Origin: Candidatus Saccharimonadota bacterium
GTDB lineage: Bacteria > Patescibacteriota > Saccharimonadia > Saccharimonadales > Saccharimonadaceae
Direction of reading: 5' to 3'
Assembly: GCA_010014665.1 (NCBI GenBank)
Contig: RZYF01000003.1
Location: 1 to 49,132 of the forward strand
DNA length: 49,132 nucleotides
The notes below the pieces were generated by a model. The model made no database searches, was not told the origin of the DNA, and saw only the letters and a list, made by a program, of their open reading frames with translations. Below are positions 9,508-17,998 of this stretch, one piece after another (positions within the stretch are counted from its first letter, which is position 1; each line of letters begins with the position of its first letter). A program made the position numbers and the translations under genes.

Positions 9508-10061
9508 TAAACTGTCATCACTTCTTTTTCTTTAGCTTTGAATACTTCGTCGATCTTAGTCTGATAATCACGCATGCTATCGTCGATACCTTTTTCGATA
9601 GCTTTTACATCATCTTCAGATAGTTCTTTGGCATCTTTTTTACGCCTAGCGTCTTTGATTGCTTCCTGACGAATAGTTCGTAAAGTTATGCGACATTCTT
9701 CTACTTTATCGCTTAACTGTTTAACCATATCTCGACGGCGCTCTTCGGTTAGTGGTGGCACCGGAACACGAATAACTCGACCATCATCTGTCGGATTAAA
9801 TCCCAGCGAACTAGCGTCTCGTATAGCTGCTGCTATCGCCTGGACATGACTAGGATCAAAAGGACTGACCATAATCATCTGAGATTCAGGCACGGTAATA
9901 TTTGCGACCTGAACTAGTGGCATAGTCGCTCCATAAGCTTTTACTATTACGCTATCAAGCATATCTGGATGAGCCCGACCAGTGCGTATTTTTTTCATTT
10001 CTTCTTCAAGATGCGCTATAGCACTTTCCATTTTCTTCTCATAAGGTTTCGTGTCAAACAT
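9507..10061 (-). CDS. frr: Ribosome recycling factor
   Basis: RRF is about 185 residues, all helical and charged, with the signature RTGRAHPDML near residue 27, the VPPLTEERRRDMVK segment and a C-terminal helix rich in Lys/Glu. It splits post-termination ribosomes with EF-G. The open frame reaches 10097, but I chose the ATG at 10059-10061 (protein MFDTKPYEKK...). It gives the family's normal length and is preceded by a strong AAAGGAGG ribosome site 3 nt away. It heads the five-gene operon to proS and has an extended -10 promoter just upstream. Confidence 0.95.
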   Translation of the reverse strand: MFDTKPYEKKMESAIAHLEEEMKKIRTGRAHPDMLDSVIVKAYGATMPLVQVANITVPESQMIMVSPFDPSHVQAIAAAIRDASSLGFNPTDDGRVIRVPVPPLTEERRRDMVKQLSDKVEECRITLRTIRQEAIKDARRKKDAKELSEDDVKAIEKGIDDSMRDYQTKIDEVFKAKEKEVMTV

Positions 10062-10087
10062 AAGCCTCCTTTGTTTACGGTATTTAT

Positions 10088-10093
10088 AGTATA
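10088..10093 (-). promoter_or_regulatory. Probable extended -10 promoter of frr operon
   Basis: On the minus strand a TATACT box with an upstream TG dinucleotide (TGCTATACT) lies 26 bp before the frr ATG. No good -35 is present, consistent with an extended -10 promoter. It is the only candidate in the gap between frr and the disrupted gene. Confidence 0.45.
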
Positions 10094-10202
10094 GCAAATA
10101 CTAGTCTGCATTTTCTTTTACATTAATAAACACCAAGTAACGGCATATTGCCAATATGTATTATCGGCACGAAAATAATATAAAACACTGTACACTGACT
10201 CA

Positions 10203-10803
10203 CTATGGCATTGAACGTCGATGCTTCAATATATCTGCAATTAATTGTGTCATGTATGGAGTATGAGCGTCCATAAACCCGTGGCTTTGCCGATGAAGTA
10301 TCATCTTTGACCAACCAGCTCCTTGGCATTTCTCAAAATCATTTACCAAAGACTCGAAAGCATCTGCTAACAGTTCACCATAGGCCTCAAAACTACCTGT
10401 TTTTGTCATTTCTCGCATAACTGACATCGGTAAACGATTGCTTCCACGGACACCAGGCATGTTTACATAGGCTAAAGTAGTTGAGGGCATCTGTAAAGAC
10501 AGGTGAGCCATCTGTCTTTCTGTTAACGGATGTCCACCGTCGCCAAGCCAGCCTGTTTGAATTAATATTAAATTTTCTTGATTCAGGTTAAACAATGTGG
10601 CAGTCAAAACAGAACGTCCAGCTGTTCTAAATCTTTTAGTCTCACCAGAAATTATCGTAGGCTCTCCTGCGGTAGTATCTGAAAGTTCAAACTGGCTAGT
10701 AGCTGTTTCGCCTTTTTTAAACAGCGTAACAGAACCTCCGAAATTATTTTCAAAATATCGGTCTAGCCCAGGATCACTGACTGAAGTTGCTCCAGGTCCC
10801 TTT
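10203..10803 (-). pseudogene. Alpha/beta-hydrolase-like gene disrupted by IS30 element
   Basis: The minus-strand frame is open from the IS edge (about 10803) to a stop at 10203, about 200 residues. Its start is cut off by the insertion. The visible part reads like the first half of an alpha/beta hydrolase: alternating beta segments, LILIQTGWLGDGGHP, a YVNMPGVRGSNRLP loop and MILHRQSHGF, which resembles a nucleophile elbow but with RQSHG instead of GxSxG. The protein ends about 27 residues after that elbow, too early for a complete fold, so the 3' end may also be truncated. The original promoter and ATG (protein start MKTYR) appear to survive beyond the IS at 11859-11899. The function call is tentative; the disruption is well supported. 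Confidence 0.6.
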
Positions 10804-10815
10804 GAAGTAGGGCAC
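10804..10815 (+). repeat. Left terminal inverted repeat of IS30 element (core)
   Basis: GAAGTAGGGCAC, matching the complement of the right-end repeat at 11 of 12 positions. It lies 20 bp before the transposase start. Confidence 0.7.
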
Positions 10816-10835
10816 CCTCCAAGAAAGGTGAGTGT

Positions 10836-11828
10836 ATGAAACGGTATAGAAAAGTTAGAAAAAATAGTCGATCAAAATCTACAATAGTAGCTATGGGTCA
10901 AAAGTACGAACATCTTAGTTATGAAGATAGAGTCAAGATAGAACACTGGCGTAAGAGAAGTAAAAGCATTCGCTACATAGCTAATGAGTTGGGGCGAAGC
11001 CCTAGCACCATCAGCTATGAACTGAAGCATCTGACTGTTTCCAATGAATATGTCGCTAAGAAAGCCAGTGTCAAAGCCTACCAGAAGCGCTACTATGCAA
11101 GGACGTCAAGTAACAAAGTAGCTGGGAACAAAGTTTTGCGACAGTACGTTGATGATGGCCTAGATAAAGGTTGGTCACCTGGCGAGATAGCCGGCAGTAG
11201 TGGCTGTCCGGTTTCAAAACGGACTATCTATCGCTACGTCAACCTGTACGCACTACAGTACAAACTGTACTTTCGAGGTAAACCAAAACAGCGTAAAGCT
11301 ATGTACCGCCATGGACTGATCGGTGAGCGCAAGTGGATTGAAGAACGGATTCTGCGTGATGAGGTCGGGCACTTCGAACTAGACTTCATCGTTAGCCCAA
11401 CCAAGAGTGGTAGTAAAGCTGTATTACTGGTTACGGTTGACACACTCAGCAAACGAACGCTCATCGAGCTATTACCCAACCGAACCAAACAAGAACTTTC
11501 ACAAGCCCTAGGTCAGATGTTTGACGGCGTTGCCGTCAAAACCATCCTGACCGACAATGACATCGCCTTTACATACTGGAAACACTTCGAGCAGTTGCTT
11601 GGCGCGCCATTATACTTTACTCATCCCTACCATAGCTGGGAGAAAGGACTAGTCGAGAATACCAATAAGTGGATTCGTCACTTCATCCCAAAGACAACTA
11701 ACCTAGAGACAGTCACAAAAGAAACCATCGTTCAGGTACTGATGTACCTAAACGACCGCCCAAGACAAGTCTTGGGCTACAAAACAGCTAATGAGGTATA
11801 CTTAGAGTACTTAACAATACAGGGTTAG
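10836..11828 (+). CDS. IS30-family transposase
   Basis: The 330-residue protein starts with a basic stretch and the IS30 helix-turn-helix region (YEHLSYEDRVKIEHW, then IANELGRSPSTISYEL). The DDE integrase core follows, with the first Asp in FELDFIV, the second in LTDNDIAF and the Glu in GLVENTNKWIRHF. All catalytic residues are present, so it is probably functional. The ATG at 10836 has an AAAGGTGA ribosome site 7 nt upstream; a second ATG at 10893 is an alternative that matches the usual family N-terminus. The stop codon lies on the edge of the right inverted repeat. Its codon use looks more G+C-rich than the flanks, consistent with acquisition. Confidence 0.95.
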   Translation: MKRYRKVRKNSRSKSTIVAMGQKYEHLSYEDRVKIEHWRKRSKSIRYIANELGRSPSTISYELKHLTVSNEYVAKKASVKAYQKRYYARTSSNKVAGNKVLRQYVDDGLDKGWSPGEIAGSSGCPVSKRTIYRYVNLYALQYKLYFRGKPKQRKAMYRHGLIGERKWIEERILRDEVGHFELDFIVSPTKSGSKAVLLVTVDTLSKRTLIELLPNRTKQELSQALGQMFDGVAVKTILTDNDIAFTYWKHFEQLLGAPLYFTHPYHSWEKGLVENTNKWIRHFIPKTTNLETVTKETIVQVLMYLNDRPRQVLGYKTANEVYLEYLTIQG

Positions 11829-11839
11829 TGTCCTACTTC
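11828..11839 (-). repeat. Right terminal inverted repeat of IS30 element (core)
   Basis: GAAGTAGGACAC on the minus strand, the partner of the left repeat with one mismatch. It overlaps the last base of the transposase stop codon. Confidence 0.7.
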
Positions 11840-11858
11840 GGGGTATCCTGTACGTTTT

Positions 11859-11899
11859 CATAATTAGCTATATTATACTTAATTTTGCATAAATGTCAA
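11859..11899 (-). promoter_or_regulatory. Orphaned consensus promoter of the IS-disrupted gene
   Basis: On the minus strand a perfect TTGACA (11894-11899), a 16-bp spacer and a perfect TATAAT (11872-11877) are followed 10 nt later by an ATG (11859-11861) reading MKTYR before the IS boundary. This looks like the promoter and leaderless start of the interrupted gene. It now points into the IS, antisense to the transposase. Confidence 0.7.
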
Positions 11900-11981
11900 G
11901 TGTAGTAACGCAAATCTTCGTATATTTACGTCATTTACTACATGAATTTTTATAAAATACCAGTTTGTCGATATTTTATAA

Positions 11982-12578
11982 CTACTCGCTAACACCAAGT
12001 TCAATGCGACGTATCTGGCGAATGACAATATTTTCGCCAAGCTTGCTAATATGCTGTTTGACATATTCGTCAACTGAGATATCGGGGTTTTTGATATATG
12101 GTTGCTCGAGCAAAGTCTTTTCAGCGAAATATTTCTTGATTTGCCCTTCAACTATCTTCGCAGCAATTTCGGCTGGCTTACCAGACGCTTTGGCTTCTTC
12201 AACTAGTTCAGCTTTTTTGGCTTCACGAACTTTAGCTGGGATACTGTCAGTCGAAATATATATAGGATTAGTAGCCGCTACATGCATAACAATGTCATGA
12301 ACTAGTGCCTTGAAATCATCGGTTCGTGCCACAAAATCTGTTTCACAATTCACTTCAACCATAGCTCCTATGCGACCGCTGTGTATATAAGCATCTACAA
12401 TACCTTGCAGAGCTTCGCGTTCACCACGTTTCTCTGCTTTTGTTAAACCTTTTTTGCGCATAGCTTCTAGCGCTTTGTCGAAGTCACCTTTGGCTTCGAC
12501 TAACGCTGTTTTAGCGTCAGTCAGACCGACACCAGTCAAATCTTTTAGTTTTTTAATTTCATCTATAGAAATACTCAT
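11982..12578 (-). CDS. tsf: Elongation factor Ts, short form
   Basis: The 198-residue protein begins with a UBA-like domain (IKKLKDLTGVGLTDAKTAL) followed by the EF-Tu-contacting core, VEVNCETDFVARTDDF. It exchanges nucleotide on EF-Tu. The length is close to the Thermus-type short EF-Ts and well below the about 280 residues of enteric forms, so part of the dimerisation subdomain is absent. The gene follows rpsB by 77 bp in the conserved rpsB-tsf order. A GGAG ribosome site lies about 10 nt before ATG, and no separate promoter is obvious in the gap. Confidence 0.95.
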   Translation of the reverse strand: MSISIDEIKKLKDLTGVGLTDAKTALVEAKGDFDKALEAMRKKGLTKAEKRGEREALQGIVDAYIHSGRIGAMVEVNCETDFVARTDDFKALVHDIVMHVAATNPIYISTDSIPAKVREAKKAELVEEAKASGKPAEIAAKIVEGQIKKYFAEKTLLEQPYIKNPDISVDEYVKQHISKLGENIVIRQIRRIELGVSE

Positions 12579-12655
12579 TTTGTTCTACTCCAATTATCAG
12601 TTTTACCGTTCTAAGCGTACAGCCCAGTATATTGAATTTTGTTAATAATTAACCG

Positions 12656-13393
12656 CTACTTTACTTCGCTTACTTGCTGTTTCTTCAGCTCAATCTTCTT
12701 GTCCGAAACGTTCTTACCTTCTTCGACAGCTGCCGCCATGTAATCGAGGATTAGTTTGAGGCCTTTTATGGCGTCGTCATTGCCAGGTATTACGTAATCA
12801 ATAAGACTTGGGTCAGCGTTCGTATCAACTATAGCAATTACAGGTATCCCTAGTTTATTAGCCTCGCGAACAGCGTTAACATCTTCGAGTATATCGGTCA
12901 CAAATACCGCGCCAGGCTGACCATTCAGATCTTTGATGCCATTATATTTACTGTTCAGATCATCTATCTCTTCCTGAAAACGCTGCACCTCTAGCTTGCT
13001 ATAACGATTCGCTAGCTCACCAGAGTCCATACGTCGTTCAAGTGACTTAAGATTTTTAATCTGAGCTGTCACGGTTGCGACATTTGTCAGCATACCACCC
13101 ATCCAGCGCTCGGTGACATATGATTGACCAACCGACATAGCGACTTCACGCACAATATCTTGCGCTTGTTTTTTGGTGCCGACAAACAGTACTTGTTTAC
13201 CCTTGGCTACTACTTCGGTCACAAAAGGCAGAGCTTTTTCTAGCCCATCTACAGTCTTAGTCAGATCTATAATGTGACTGTCCTGACGTTTACTATGAAT
13301 ATACGGCGCCATTTTTGGGTGCCAACGACTCGTTTTGTGTCCGAAATGAACACCAGCTTCGAGCAAAGCTTTAATATCTACCTTTACGGCCAT
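12656..13393 (-). CDS. rpsB: 30S ribosomal protein uS2
   Basis: The 245-residue protein shows S2 hallmarks: [19 protein letters not shown] at the N-terminus, the [11 protein letters not shown] segment, [10 protein letters not shown], and [13 protein letters not shown] near the end. It joins the 30S subunit late, between head and body. A charged Lys-rich tail ends it. The start has an AGAAGG ribosome site about 6 nt upstream. The gene has its own promoter and a structured leader (13413-13440), and is co-oriented with tsf. Confidence 0.97.
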   Translation of the reverse strand: MAVKVDIKALLEAGVHFGHKTSRWHPKMAPYIHSKRQDSHIIDLTKTVDGLEKALPFVTEVVAKGKQVLFVGTKKQAQDIVREVAMSVGQSYVTERWMGGMLTNVATVTAQIKNLKSLERRMDSGELANRYSKLEVQRFQEEIDDLNSKYNGIKDLNGQPGAVFVTDILEDVNAVREANKLGIPVIAIVDTNADPSLIDYVIPGNDDAIKGLKLILDYMAAAVEEGKNVSDKKIELKKQQVSEVK

Positions 13394-13412
13394 GATATCC
13401 TTCTCCCTTCGC

Positions 13413-13440
13413 GTGCGCTCCTGTTAGGATATCCGCGCAC
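13413..13440 (-). promoter_or_regulatory. Hairpin in rpsB leader, possible S2 autoregulatory site
   Basis: The leader folds as a 6-bp GTGCGC/GCGCAC stem enclosing a GGATA bulge and a second TCCT/AGGA stem with an AAC loop. It ends 19 nt before the rpsB ATG. There is no T-run, so it is not a terminator. Feedback by S2 on rpsB mRNA is known in other bacteria; a similar role here is inference. Confidence 0.4.
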
Positions 13441-13470
13441 GTTGCTTCGTTAAAATTTATTACAGATTTC

Positions 13471-13499
13471 ATTATAACAGATGTGGTGTCACCCGTCTA
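13471..13499 (-). promoter_or_regulatory. Promoter of rpsB-tsf
   Basis: On the minus strand TAGACG (13494-13499), a 17-bp spacer and TATAAT with an upstream TG (TGTTATAAT, 13471-13476). The implied leader is about 70 nt and includes the hairpin. Confidence 0.65.
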
Positions 13500-13586
13500 T
13501 CCTTATGATAATATATTTATAGAATATTTTAAGTCGAATTATGAAGTATGTTAAAATCATATCAAGCATAAACGAAAAGAAACGTC

Positions 13587-14288
13587 ATGAACCCTCAACA
13601 ACCTCACGGCCTACAACCTGATTCACCTTTAGTTGACCCATCTACTCACAAGCCGTCAAAAAAAATTGTCATAAGCATATCTATTGGTGTAGTTATGCTC
13701 GTGATTGCCGGTATTTTACTCTATTTGTGGCTCAAACCTTCACTTACTGAGCAAAACGAATCTGACGCACAATCTTCCACTAAGCAATTAAACGATACAA
13801 ATAATGTTGGCAAAACCGACAAAATGACCGATGAAACGAAAACAACAGAAGAAAACAACGAACAGCCGGTTAGCGAAAACTGTTTAACTCCGGCGGACGC
13901 CCATGACTTTTTCGGTGTCGAAAAAGATTACATACCACAAGATGTTGTAAAATATTTTTATAGCGAAACTATTTATTTCAACGCCGACTCGAACGAATAT
14001 TCAAATCCGGATGCCGCTAGACTTCGATACGATAAAATGGCGGAATTTTACAATAAATATTCCAAAGAAGTCTTTCTGTACTATATTCAAGCCACTACTT
14101 ACGAAGACAACACGAGCTCGGAAGGACTGAAAATAGCTCAAGCACGAGCTGACCGCGCCAAACAAGAACTAACTTCACGTCAAATACCAGCTTCATATAT
14201 TGTGGTTGAACAGCCTAAGACTAGTACCTACAATGCTGAAAGTATGCGTAATGTTGTGATAACTATTAGAGGTAGTAGTGATTGCTAA
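13587..14288 (+). CDS. Single-span membrane protein with OmpA-like C-terminal domain (paralog 1)
   Basis: The 233-residue protein has a short cytoplasmic N-terminus, one membrane helix (about residues 27-48), a Gln/Asn/Glu/Lys-rich linker and a C-terminal globular domain starting at ENCLTPADAHDFFG. That domain ends in a pattern like the OmpA/MotB fold: a beta strand (LYYIQATTYED), an alpha helix (IAQARADRAKQEL), then IPASYIVVE and MRNVVITIRG. It is a paralog of the next gene, and both end with a Cys near the C-terminus that may pair with the Cys opening the domain. Wall binding outside the membrane is plausible from the fold but not shown; key OmpA peptidoglycan-contact residues are not clearly conserved. 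Confidence 0.7.
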   Translation: MNPQQPHGLQPDSPLVDPSTHKPSKKIVISISIGVVMLVIAGILLYLWLKPSLTEQNESDAQSSTKQLNDTNNVGKTDKMTDETKTTEENNEQPVSENCLTPADAHDFFGVEKDYIPQDVVKYFYSETIYFNADSNEYSNPDAARLRYDKMAEFYNKYSKEVFLYYIQATTYEDNTSSEGLKIAQARADRAKQELTSRQIPASYIVVEQPKTSTYNAESMRNVVITIRGSSDC

Positions 14289-14310
14289 AAATAATAACTA
14301 AGGAAATACA

Positions 14311-15339
14311 ATGAACCAAGACGACCAACCAACTTATACACTCCAAACACCTGCTCAAGCCGATGCTCAGCAAACAATCCCTACAACACCGGACAATTTA
14401 ACTGCGATAGCCGCCCAGCCCAGTGTCCGAGGCAAGTCACGACTCCCGATTATCGTTGCTATCATAACCGCACTAGTGCTGATAAGTGGCCTTATAGGTG
14501 GATTTCTCTGGTGGCAGTCAATAGAGCAAAAATCCCAAGATCAACAAAACGTCGCATCAGTCGTAAGCGAGTTTTTTGAAGCTTCCCGCCTAGACCAAAC
14601 CGAACGTCTCGATCAAATAATAGCTGCCGATGCCGACGAAAAATTTATCGAGAGCTATCATAAAATTGCCAAGCAAATCGGACGCGAATGCAAAGCCGAG
14701 CCGACAGACGTTTCAGTTTTATCCAGTAAACCGACTACGGCCATCATGACGACAAGCTGCATTCCTAAACAATCTTGGGAGTTTGAACTAACCAAAGACT
14801 CTGACTTATCATGGAAGATTACTGCCGTCGAAGGAACAAACTTAGTACCTGATATCAAACAAGCATTAGCTATCGACCCGTACGTAAATATAAGTATCTA
14901 CGAGGATGAAAATAAACCCAAGCCCGGGAGTTGTCTAGTACCAGACGACGCTGCGCTGTTCAATGGAACGTCACTGCCGCGCGATCCATTTCTCTATTTT
15001 TATCACGAAAATATATTGTTCGAAACAGATTCACTAAAATACTTCCCTACCGAAAAAGCCACGGACCAATTTGATGCCCTAGAGCGATTCTATCGCCTTA
15101 CAGCTCAACGTAGATATCACTTTATAATTACCCCAGAAAGCTATGCTTCACCTTACAAAGAACCTATCCTCAAACTAGCGAACGACCGTGCAGAAGCAGT
15201 CCAAGAGTCACTTCTAAAACGTGGTATACCTAGGGCACGTATAACCATAGAAAACCCAGTCGACGAAACCCGTACTGCACCTGAACAATCGCGCGGGGTA
15301 AAAGTAAATATCCAAGCTAGTCGCTCTTGTGAGCCATAG
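14311..15339 (+). CDS. Single-span membrane protein with OmpA-like C-terminal domain (paralog 2)
   Basis: The 342-residue protein starts 22 nt after its paralog. A Thr/Pro/Gln-rich cytoplasmic tail of about 43 residues leads into a membrane helix (about 45-68) and then an extra domain (about 75-190) resembling a small DUF4878-like or lumazine-type fold with two Cys. A C-terminal OmpA-like domain follows from CLVPDDAALFNG. It aligns with the first gene through LYFYHENILFETDS, FDALERFYRL, LANDRAEAVQESLLKRGIP and SRGVKVNI. Probably a surface or wall-associated protein made together with paralog 1. The domain names are judged by eye. Confidence 0.68.
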   Translation: MNQDDQPTYTLQTPAQADAQQTIPTTPDNLTAIAAQPSVRGKSRLPIIVAIITALVLISGLIGGFLWWQSIEQKSQDQQNVASVVSEFFEASRLDQTERLDQIIAADADEKFIESYHKIAKQIGRECKAEPTDVSVLSSKPTTAIMTTSCIPKQSWEFELTKDSDLSWKITAVEGTNLVPDIKQALAIDPYVNISIYEDENKPKPGSCLVPDDAALFNGTSLPRDPFLYFYHENILFETDSLKYFPTEKATDQFDALERFYRLTAQRRYHFIITPESYASPYKEPILKLANDRAEAVQESLLKRGIPRARITIENPVDETRTAPEQSRGVKVNIQASRSCEP

Positions 15340-15429
15340 AGTACTCTACGATAAATCGAACATGCTGACTAAGCATAGTAGATAACAAAATAATAACGCA
15401 AAACACTTTACTTTTTTGCCTAGAACAGA

Positions 15430-15435
15430 TATAAT
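15430..15435 (+). promoter_or_regulatory. -10 box of rpmE (short or absent leader)
   Basis: TATAAT at 15430-15435, with TTTACT 17 bp upstream as a -35 candidate. The ATG is only 12 bp downstream, so the transcript should have about 5 nt or less of leader. Confidence 0.6.
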
Positions 15436-15447
15436 CTACCTCCAGTT

Positions 15448-15777
15448 ATGAAAAAAGATATACACCCTAACGAATATCGTTTCGTCGTATTCCAAGACGA
15501 AGCTGCTGGATTTAGTTTTTTGACTCAGAGCACCGCTACTAGCAACGAGACTATCAAATGGGAAGATAGCCAGGAATATCCGCTTGTTAAAGTTCATATT
15601 TCTAGTGCTTCTCACCCTTTCTTTACTGGCGAAGAAAAGATTATCGACACCGAAGGTCGTGTCGACCGCTTCAAGGCGCGGGCAGCAGTTGCAGAACAGC
15701 GTCGTCAAGCGCTAGCCAACAAAGCCAAAAAAGCCGCTGTTGTCAAAAAGAAAAAGACCGCCAAAGCCGAAAAATAG
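15448..15777 (+). CDS. rpmE: 50S ribosomal protein bL31, Cys-free type with basic tail
   Basis: The 109-residue protein opens with [15 protein letters not shown] and contains the conserved [21 protein letters not shown] and [12 protein letters not shown] segments of bL31. The zinc-binding cysteines of type A L31 are absent, so it is the type B (zinc-independent) form. A roughly 25-residue Lys/Ala tail extends beyond the usual 80-90 residues. It forms an intersubunit bridge on the 50S. It lies upstream of prfA, a common order, with an intrinsic terminator between them. Confidence 0.93.
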   Translation: MKKDIHPNEYRFVVFQDEAAGFSFLTQSTATSNETIKWEDSQEYPLVKVHISSASHPFFTGEEKIIDTEGRVDRFKARAAVAEQRRQALANKAKKAAVVKKKKTAKAEK

Positions 15778-15795
15778 ATTCTATTCACAAGATAT

Positions 15796-15820
15796 AAGCT
15801 CCTCAATGGAGCTTTTTTAT
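15796..15820 (+). terminator. Rho-independent terminator after rpmE
   Basis: A 7-bp stem AAGCTCC/GGAGCTT with a TCAAT loop is followed by a T-rich run. It lies 18 nt after the rpmE stop and just before the prfA promoter, making the two genes separate units. Confidence 0.88.
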
Positions 15821-15841
15821 TATACCGTCATAGCAATCTGT

Positions 15842-15847
15842 TATAAT
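15842..15847 (+). promoter_or_regulatory. Extended -10 promoter of prfA (leaderless)
   Basis: TGTTATAAT, with the TATAAT at 15842-15847, ends 10 bp before the prfA ATG. No good -35 and no ribosome site are present, indicating an extended -10 promoter and a leaderless mRNA. Confidence 0.6.
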
Positions 15848-15857
15848 TGTCTCTGTT

Positions 15858-16934
15858 ATGGCAGAAATCTCACTTGATCTAGAAAGCCTCAAAACAGAAA
15901 AATCCGAACTGATGGGTTTTTTGTCGCGTTCTGATGCCTTTTCAAATACCGATTATGCCAAAAAAAATCGCCGTCTCCTAGAACTTGATGAACTAATCAC
16001 CACTGGCAATCGACGAGAAGAATTACAGGACCAGATCCAACAGGCTTATGAACTTTCCGACAAGGGTGATGAACTTGCAGAACTCGCAAAAGAAGAATTA
16101 CCAGAACTTGAATCTGAGCTAGAACAGCTCAACGATAAACTTTTCGTACTACTCACTCCTAAAGACCACAACGACGAAAAAAACGTAATCGTCGAAATCC
16201 GCGCCGGTGCAGGTGGCGATGAAGCCTCGCTATTTGCCGCCGAGCTATATCGTATGTATCTACGTTGGTGTGAAACTCATAACTATAAAGTTGAGCTCAT
16301 AAGCGAAAGCGCCAACGAATCTAGTGGATACAAGGAAGTTATTTTCGGTGTTAAAGGTGACTCACCCTACGCCAAACTCAAATTCGAGTCCGGTGTCCAC
16401 CGTGTTCAGCGAGTACCTGCTACCGAATCGCAAGGCCGTATACACACTAGCACTGTGACTGTAGCGGTACTACCGGAAGCCGAGGAAACTGACATAGAAA
16501 TCCGAGACGCTGACTTACGTATAGATATCTATCGCGCTTCTGGTCACGGCGGACAAAGCGTCAATACCACCGACTCCGCAGTTCGTATTACCCACACACC
16601 AACCGGCCTCGTCGTAACTAATCAAGATGAAAAATCACAGTTAAAAAATAAGCTAAAAGCCATGAGCGTACTTCGTTCACGTCTCTTGCAAATAAAGGTT
16701 GATGAAGAAAACGCCAAGTTGTCGGCCGAACGCCGTGGGCTGATCGGCTCGGGTGACCGTAGCGAAAAAATCCGCACCTACAACTTTCCTCAAGACCGTA
16801 TCACCGACCACCGCATCGGTTATAGTCGCTCAAGCATTCCACAGGCCATGAACGGTGACATTGACGATATAATCGAAAAACTCCAATCCTACGAACGTGA
16901 GCTAAAGGCTCAAGGCGCAGCAACCAGTAAATAA
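15858..16934 (+). CDS. prfA: Peptide chain release factor 1
   Basis: The 358-residue protein has RF1 length and order: an N-terminal coiled domain, the [20 protein letters not shown] core, the [14 protein letters not shown] segment, and the peptidyl-tRNA hydrolysis motif GGQ in [19 protein letters not shown]. The expected PxT-type recognition region precedes the GGQ. It terminates at UAA and UAG. The downstream gene prmC encodes the methyltransferase that modifies the GGQ glutamine, so the pair is functionally linked, although prmC has its own promoter. Confidence 0.97.
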   Translation: MAEISLDLESLKTEKSELMGFLSRSDAFSNTDYAKKNRRLLELDELITTGNRREELQDQIQQAYELSDKGDELAELAKEELPELESELEQLNDKLFVLLTPKDHNDEKNVIVEIRAGAGGDEASLFAAELYRMYLRWCETHNYKVELISESANESSGYKEVIFGVKGDSPYAKLKFESGVHRVQRVPATESQGRIHTSTVTVAVLPEAEETDIEIRDADLRIDIYRASGHGGQSVNTTDSAVRITHTPTGLVVTNQDEKSQLKNKLKAMSVLRSRLLQIKVDEENAKLSAERRGLIGSGDRSEKIRTYNFPQDRITDHRIGYSRSSIPQAMNGDIDDIIEKLQSYERELKAQGAATSK

Positions 16935-17027
16935 GGCTTATATTTTACCTATAATACAATTCTTTGGTGCCATTAGACAATATTTTCCCTTCAATTCATC
17001 AGATTTAATTGTAATTTTCTAAAAATC

Positions 17028-17055
17028 TTGCAAACCTTTACAGAGGTGGGATAAT
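17028..17055 (+). promoter_or_regulatory. Promoter of prmC (leaderless)
   Basis: TTGCAA (17028-17033), a 16-bp spacer and GATAAT (17050-17055) end 6 bp before the prmC ATG. An AGAGGTGGG stretch lies inside the spacer, too far upstream to be a normal ribosome site once transcription starts near the ATG. Confidence 0.55.
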
Positions 17056-17061
17056 AAACAC

Positions 17062-17964
17062 ATGGAATCAATAAGTAAAATACTTCATCATGCCAAAAAT
17101 AAGTTTGTAGCATTGGGTATAGAGACAGCTCAGCTAGATGCTGAAGTATTGTTAGCTCATGCTTTAGACGTCAGGCGTGAGTGGCTTGCGGCTCATCCAG
17201 AGCAAATACTCCTAGGAAATTCCCTGAAAATATATATGAGTATGGTAAAAAGACGAATAAATCGCGAGCCTGTTGCCTATATAATCGGAAAAAAAGAATT
17301 CTACGGCCGTGATTTTATAGTCACCCCCGAAGTTCTTATACCACGACCTGATACCGAAGATTTAATCGACCTGTGCCTAAAATACTCTAAGGAAACAGCT
17401 GACATACAAAACCCCTATCTGGAAAAGCTGGAAAAGGGTGAACCTTTTACAGATGAGAATAGTACGGATTGTCGGATAGTCGACGTTGGTACTGGCTCGG
17501 GATGTGTCGGTATCACCTTGAAGCTTGAAATACCCGAAGCCACCGTAGTATTGACCGATATCAGCACGGCTGCGCTTGCGATTGCTCGCAAAAACGCCGA
17601 AAACCTCGATGCGGACGTAATGATTGTTGAAAGTGACCTCTTAGATAAATACAGCAAAACCCAAAATGCAAAATCCAAAATCCACTTTGACCTCATAGTT
17701 GCTAACCTCCCCTACGTCGACAAGAGCTGGGAGGTATCCCCTGAAACTATTTATGAACCTCAGCTAGCTCTATTTGCCGAAGACGACGGACTCGTGCTTA
17801 TCAAAAAACTTATCTGTCAGTCCAAATATCTACTGAAGCCTGGCGGAATCTTGGCTTTAGAAGCCGATCCCGAGCAACACTCCAGTATAGCCAAGTACGC
17901 TAATCAATATAGGTTAAAGCAAGTAGACAACAAAGGCTACGCCCTTGTCTTTGAGCTAGAGTAG
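17062..17964 (+). CDS. prmC: Release factor glutamine-N5 methyltransferase
   Basis: The 300-residue protein has the PrmC layout: an N-terminal helical release-factor-binding domain (IETAQLDAEVLLAHAL), the YIIGKKEFYGRDF segment, VLIPRPDTE, a SAM-binding Rossmann motif DVGTGSGCVGI and the catalytic NLPY motif (VANLPYVDKSW). It methylates the GGQ glutamine of release factors. A stretch near residues 190-205 (KYSKTQNAKSKIHFD) is a longer, more polar loop than usual. It converges with the htrA gene, whose stop is 34 bp away. Confidence 0.95.
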   Translation: MESISKILHHAKNKFVALGIETAQLDAEVLLAHALDVRREWLAAHPEQILLGNSLKIYMSMVKRRINREPVAYIIGKKEFYGRDFIVTPEVLIPRPDTEDLIDLCLKYSKETADIQNPYLEKLEKGEPFTDENSTDCRIVDVGTGSGCVGITLKLEIPEATVVLTDISTAALAIARKNAENLDADVMIVESDLLDKYSKTQNAKSKIHFDLIVANLPYVDKSWEVSPETIYEPQLALFAEDDGLVLIKKLICQSKYLLKPGGILALEADPEQHSSIAKYANQYRLKQVDNKGYALVFELE

Positions 17965-17998
17965 ATCAATTCCGCGTCGCTATAACGTCTACCATAGC

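Larger units (their letters stand above)
10793..11850 (+). mobile_element. IS30-family insertion sequence
   Basis: A roughly 1.05-kb element contains one intact transposase and is bounded by imperfect inverted repeats. The inner 12 bp match at 11 positions: GAAGTAGGGCAC at 10804-10815 on the left and the complement of GAAGTAGGACAC at 11828-11839 on the right. A CAGG/CCTG pair lies symmetrically 7 bp further out (10793-10796 and 11847-11850), suggesting repeats of about 23 bp. I found no convincing target-site duplication, so the exact ends are uncertain. The element is oriented opposite to the gene it interrupts. Confidence 0.8.

Noticed and set aside
10597-10839. Plus-strand 80-codon frame before the transposase
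   Set aside because: It runs antisense to the disrupted hydrolase frame, which has protein-like composition, and has no ribosome site of its own.
10793-11850. Target-site duplication of the IS30 element
   Set aside because: No matching short repeat was found at any boundary consistent with the inverted repeats.
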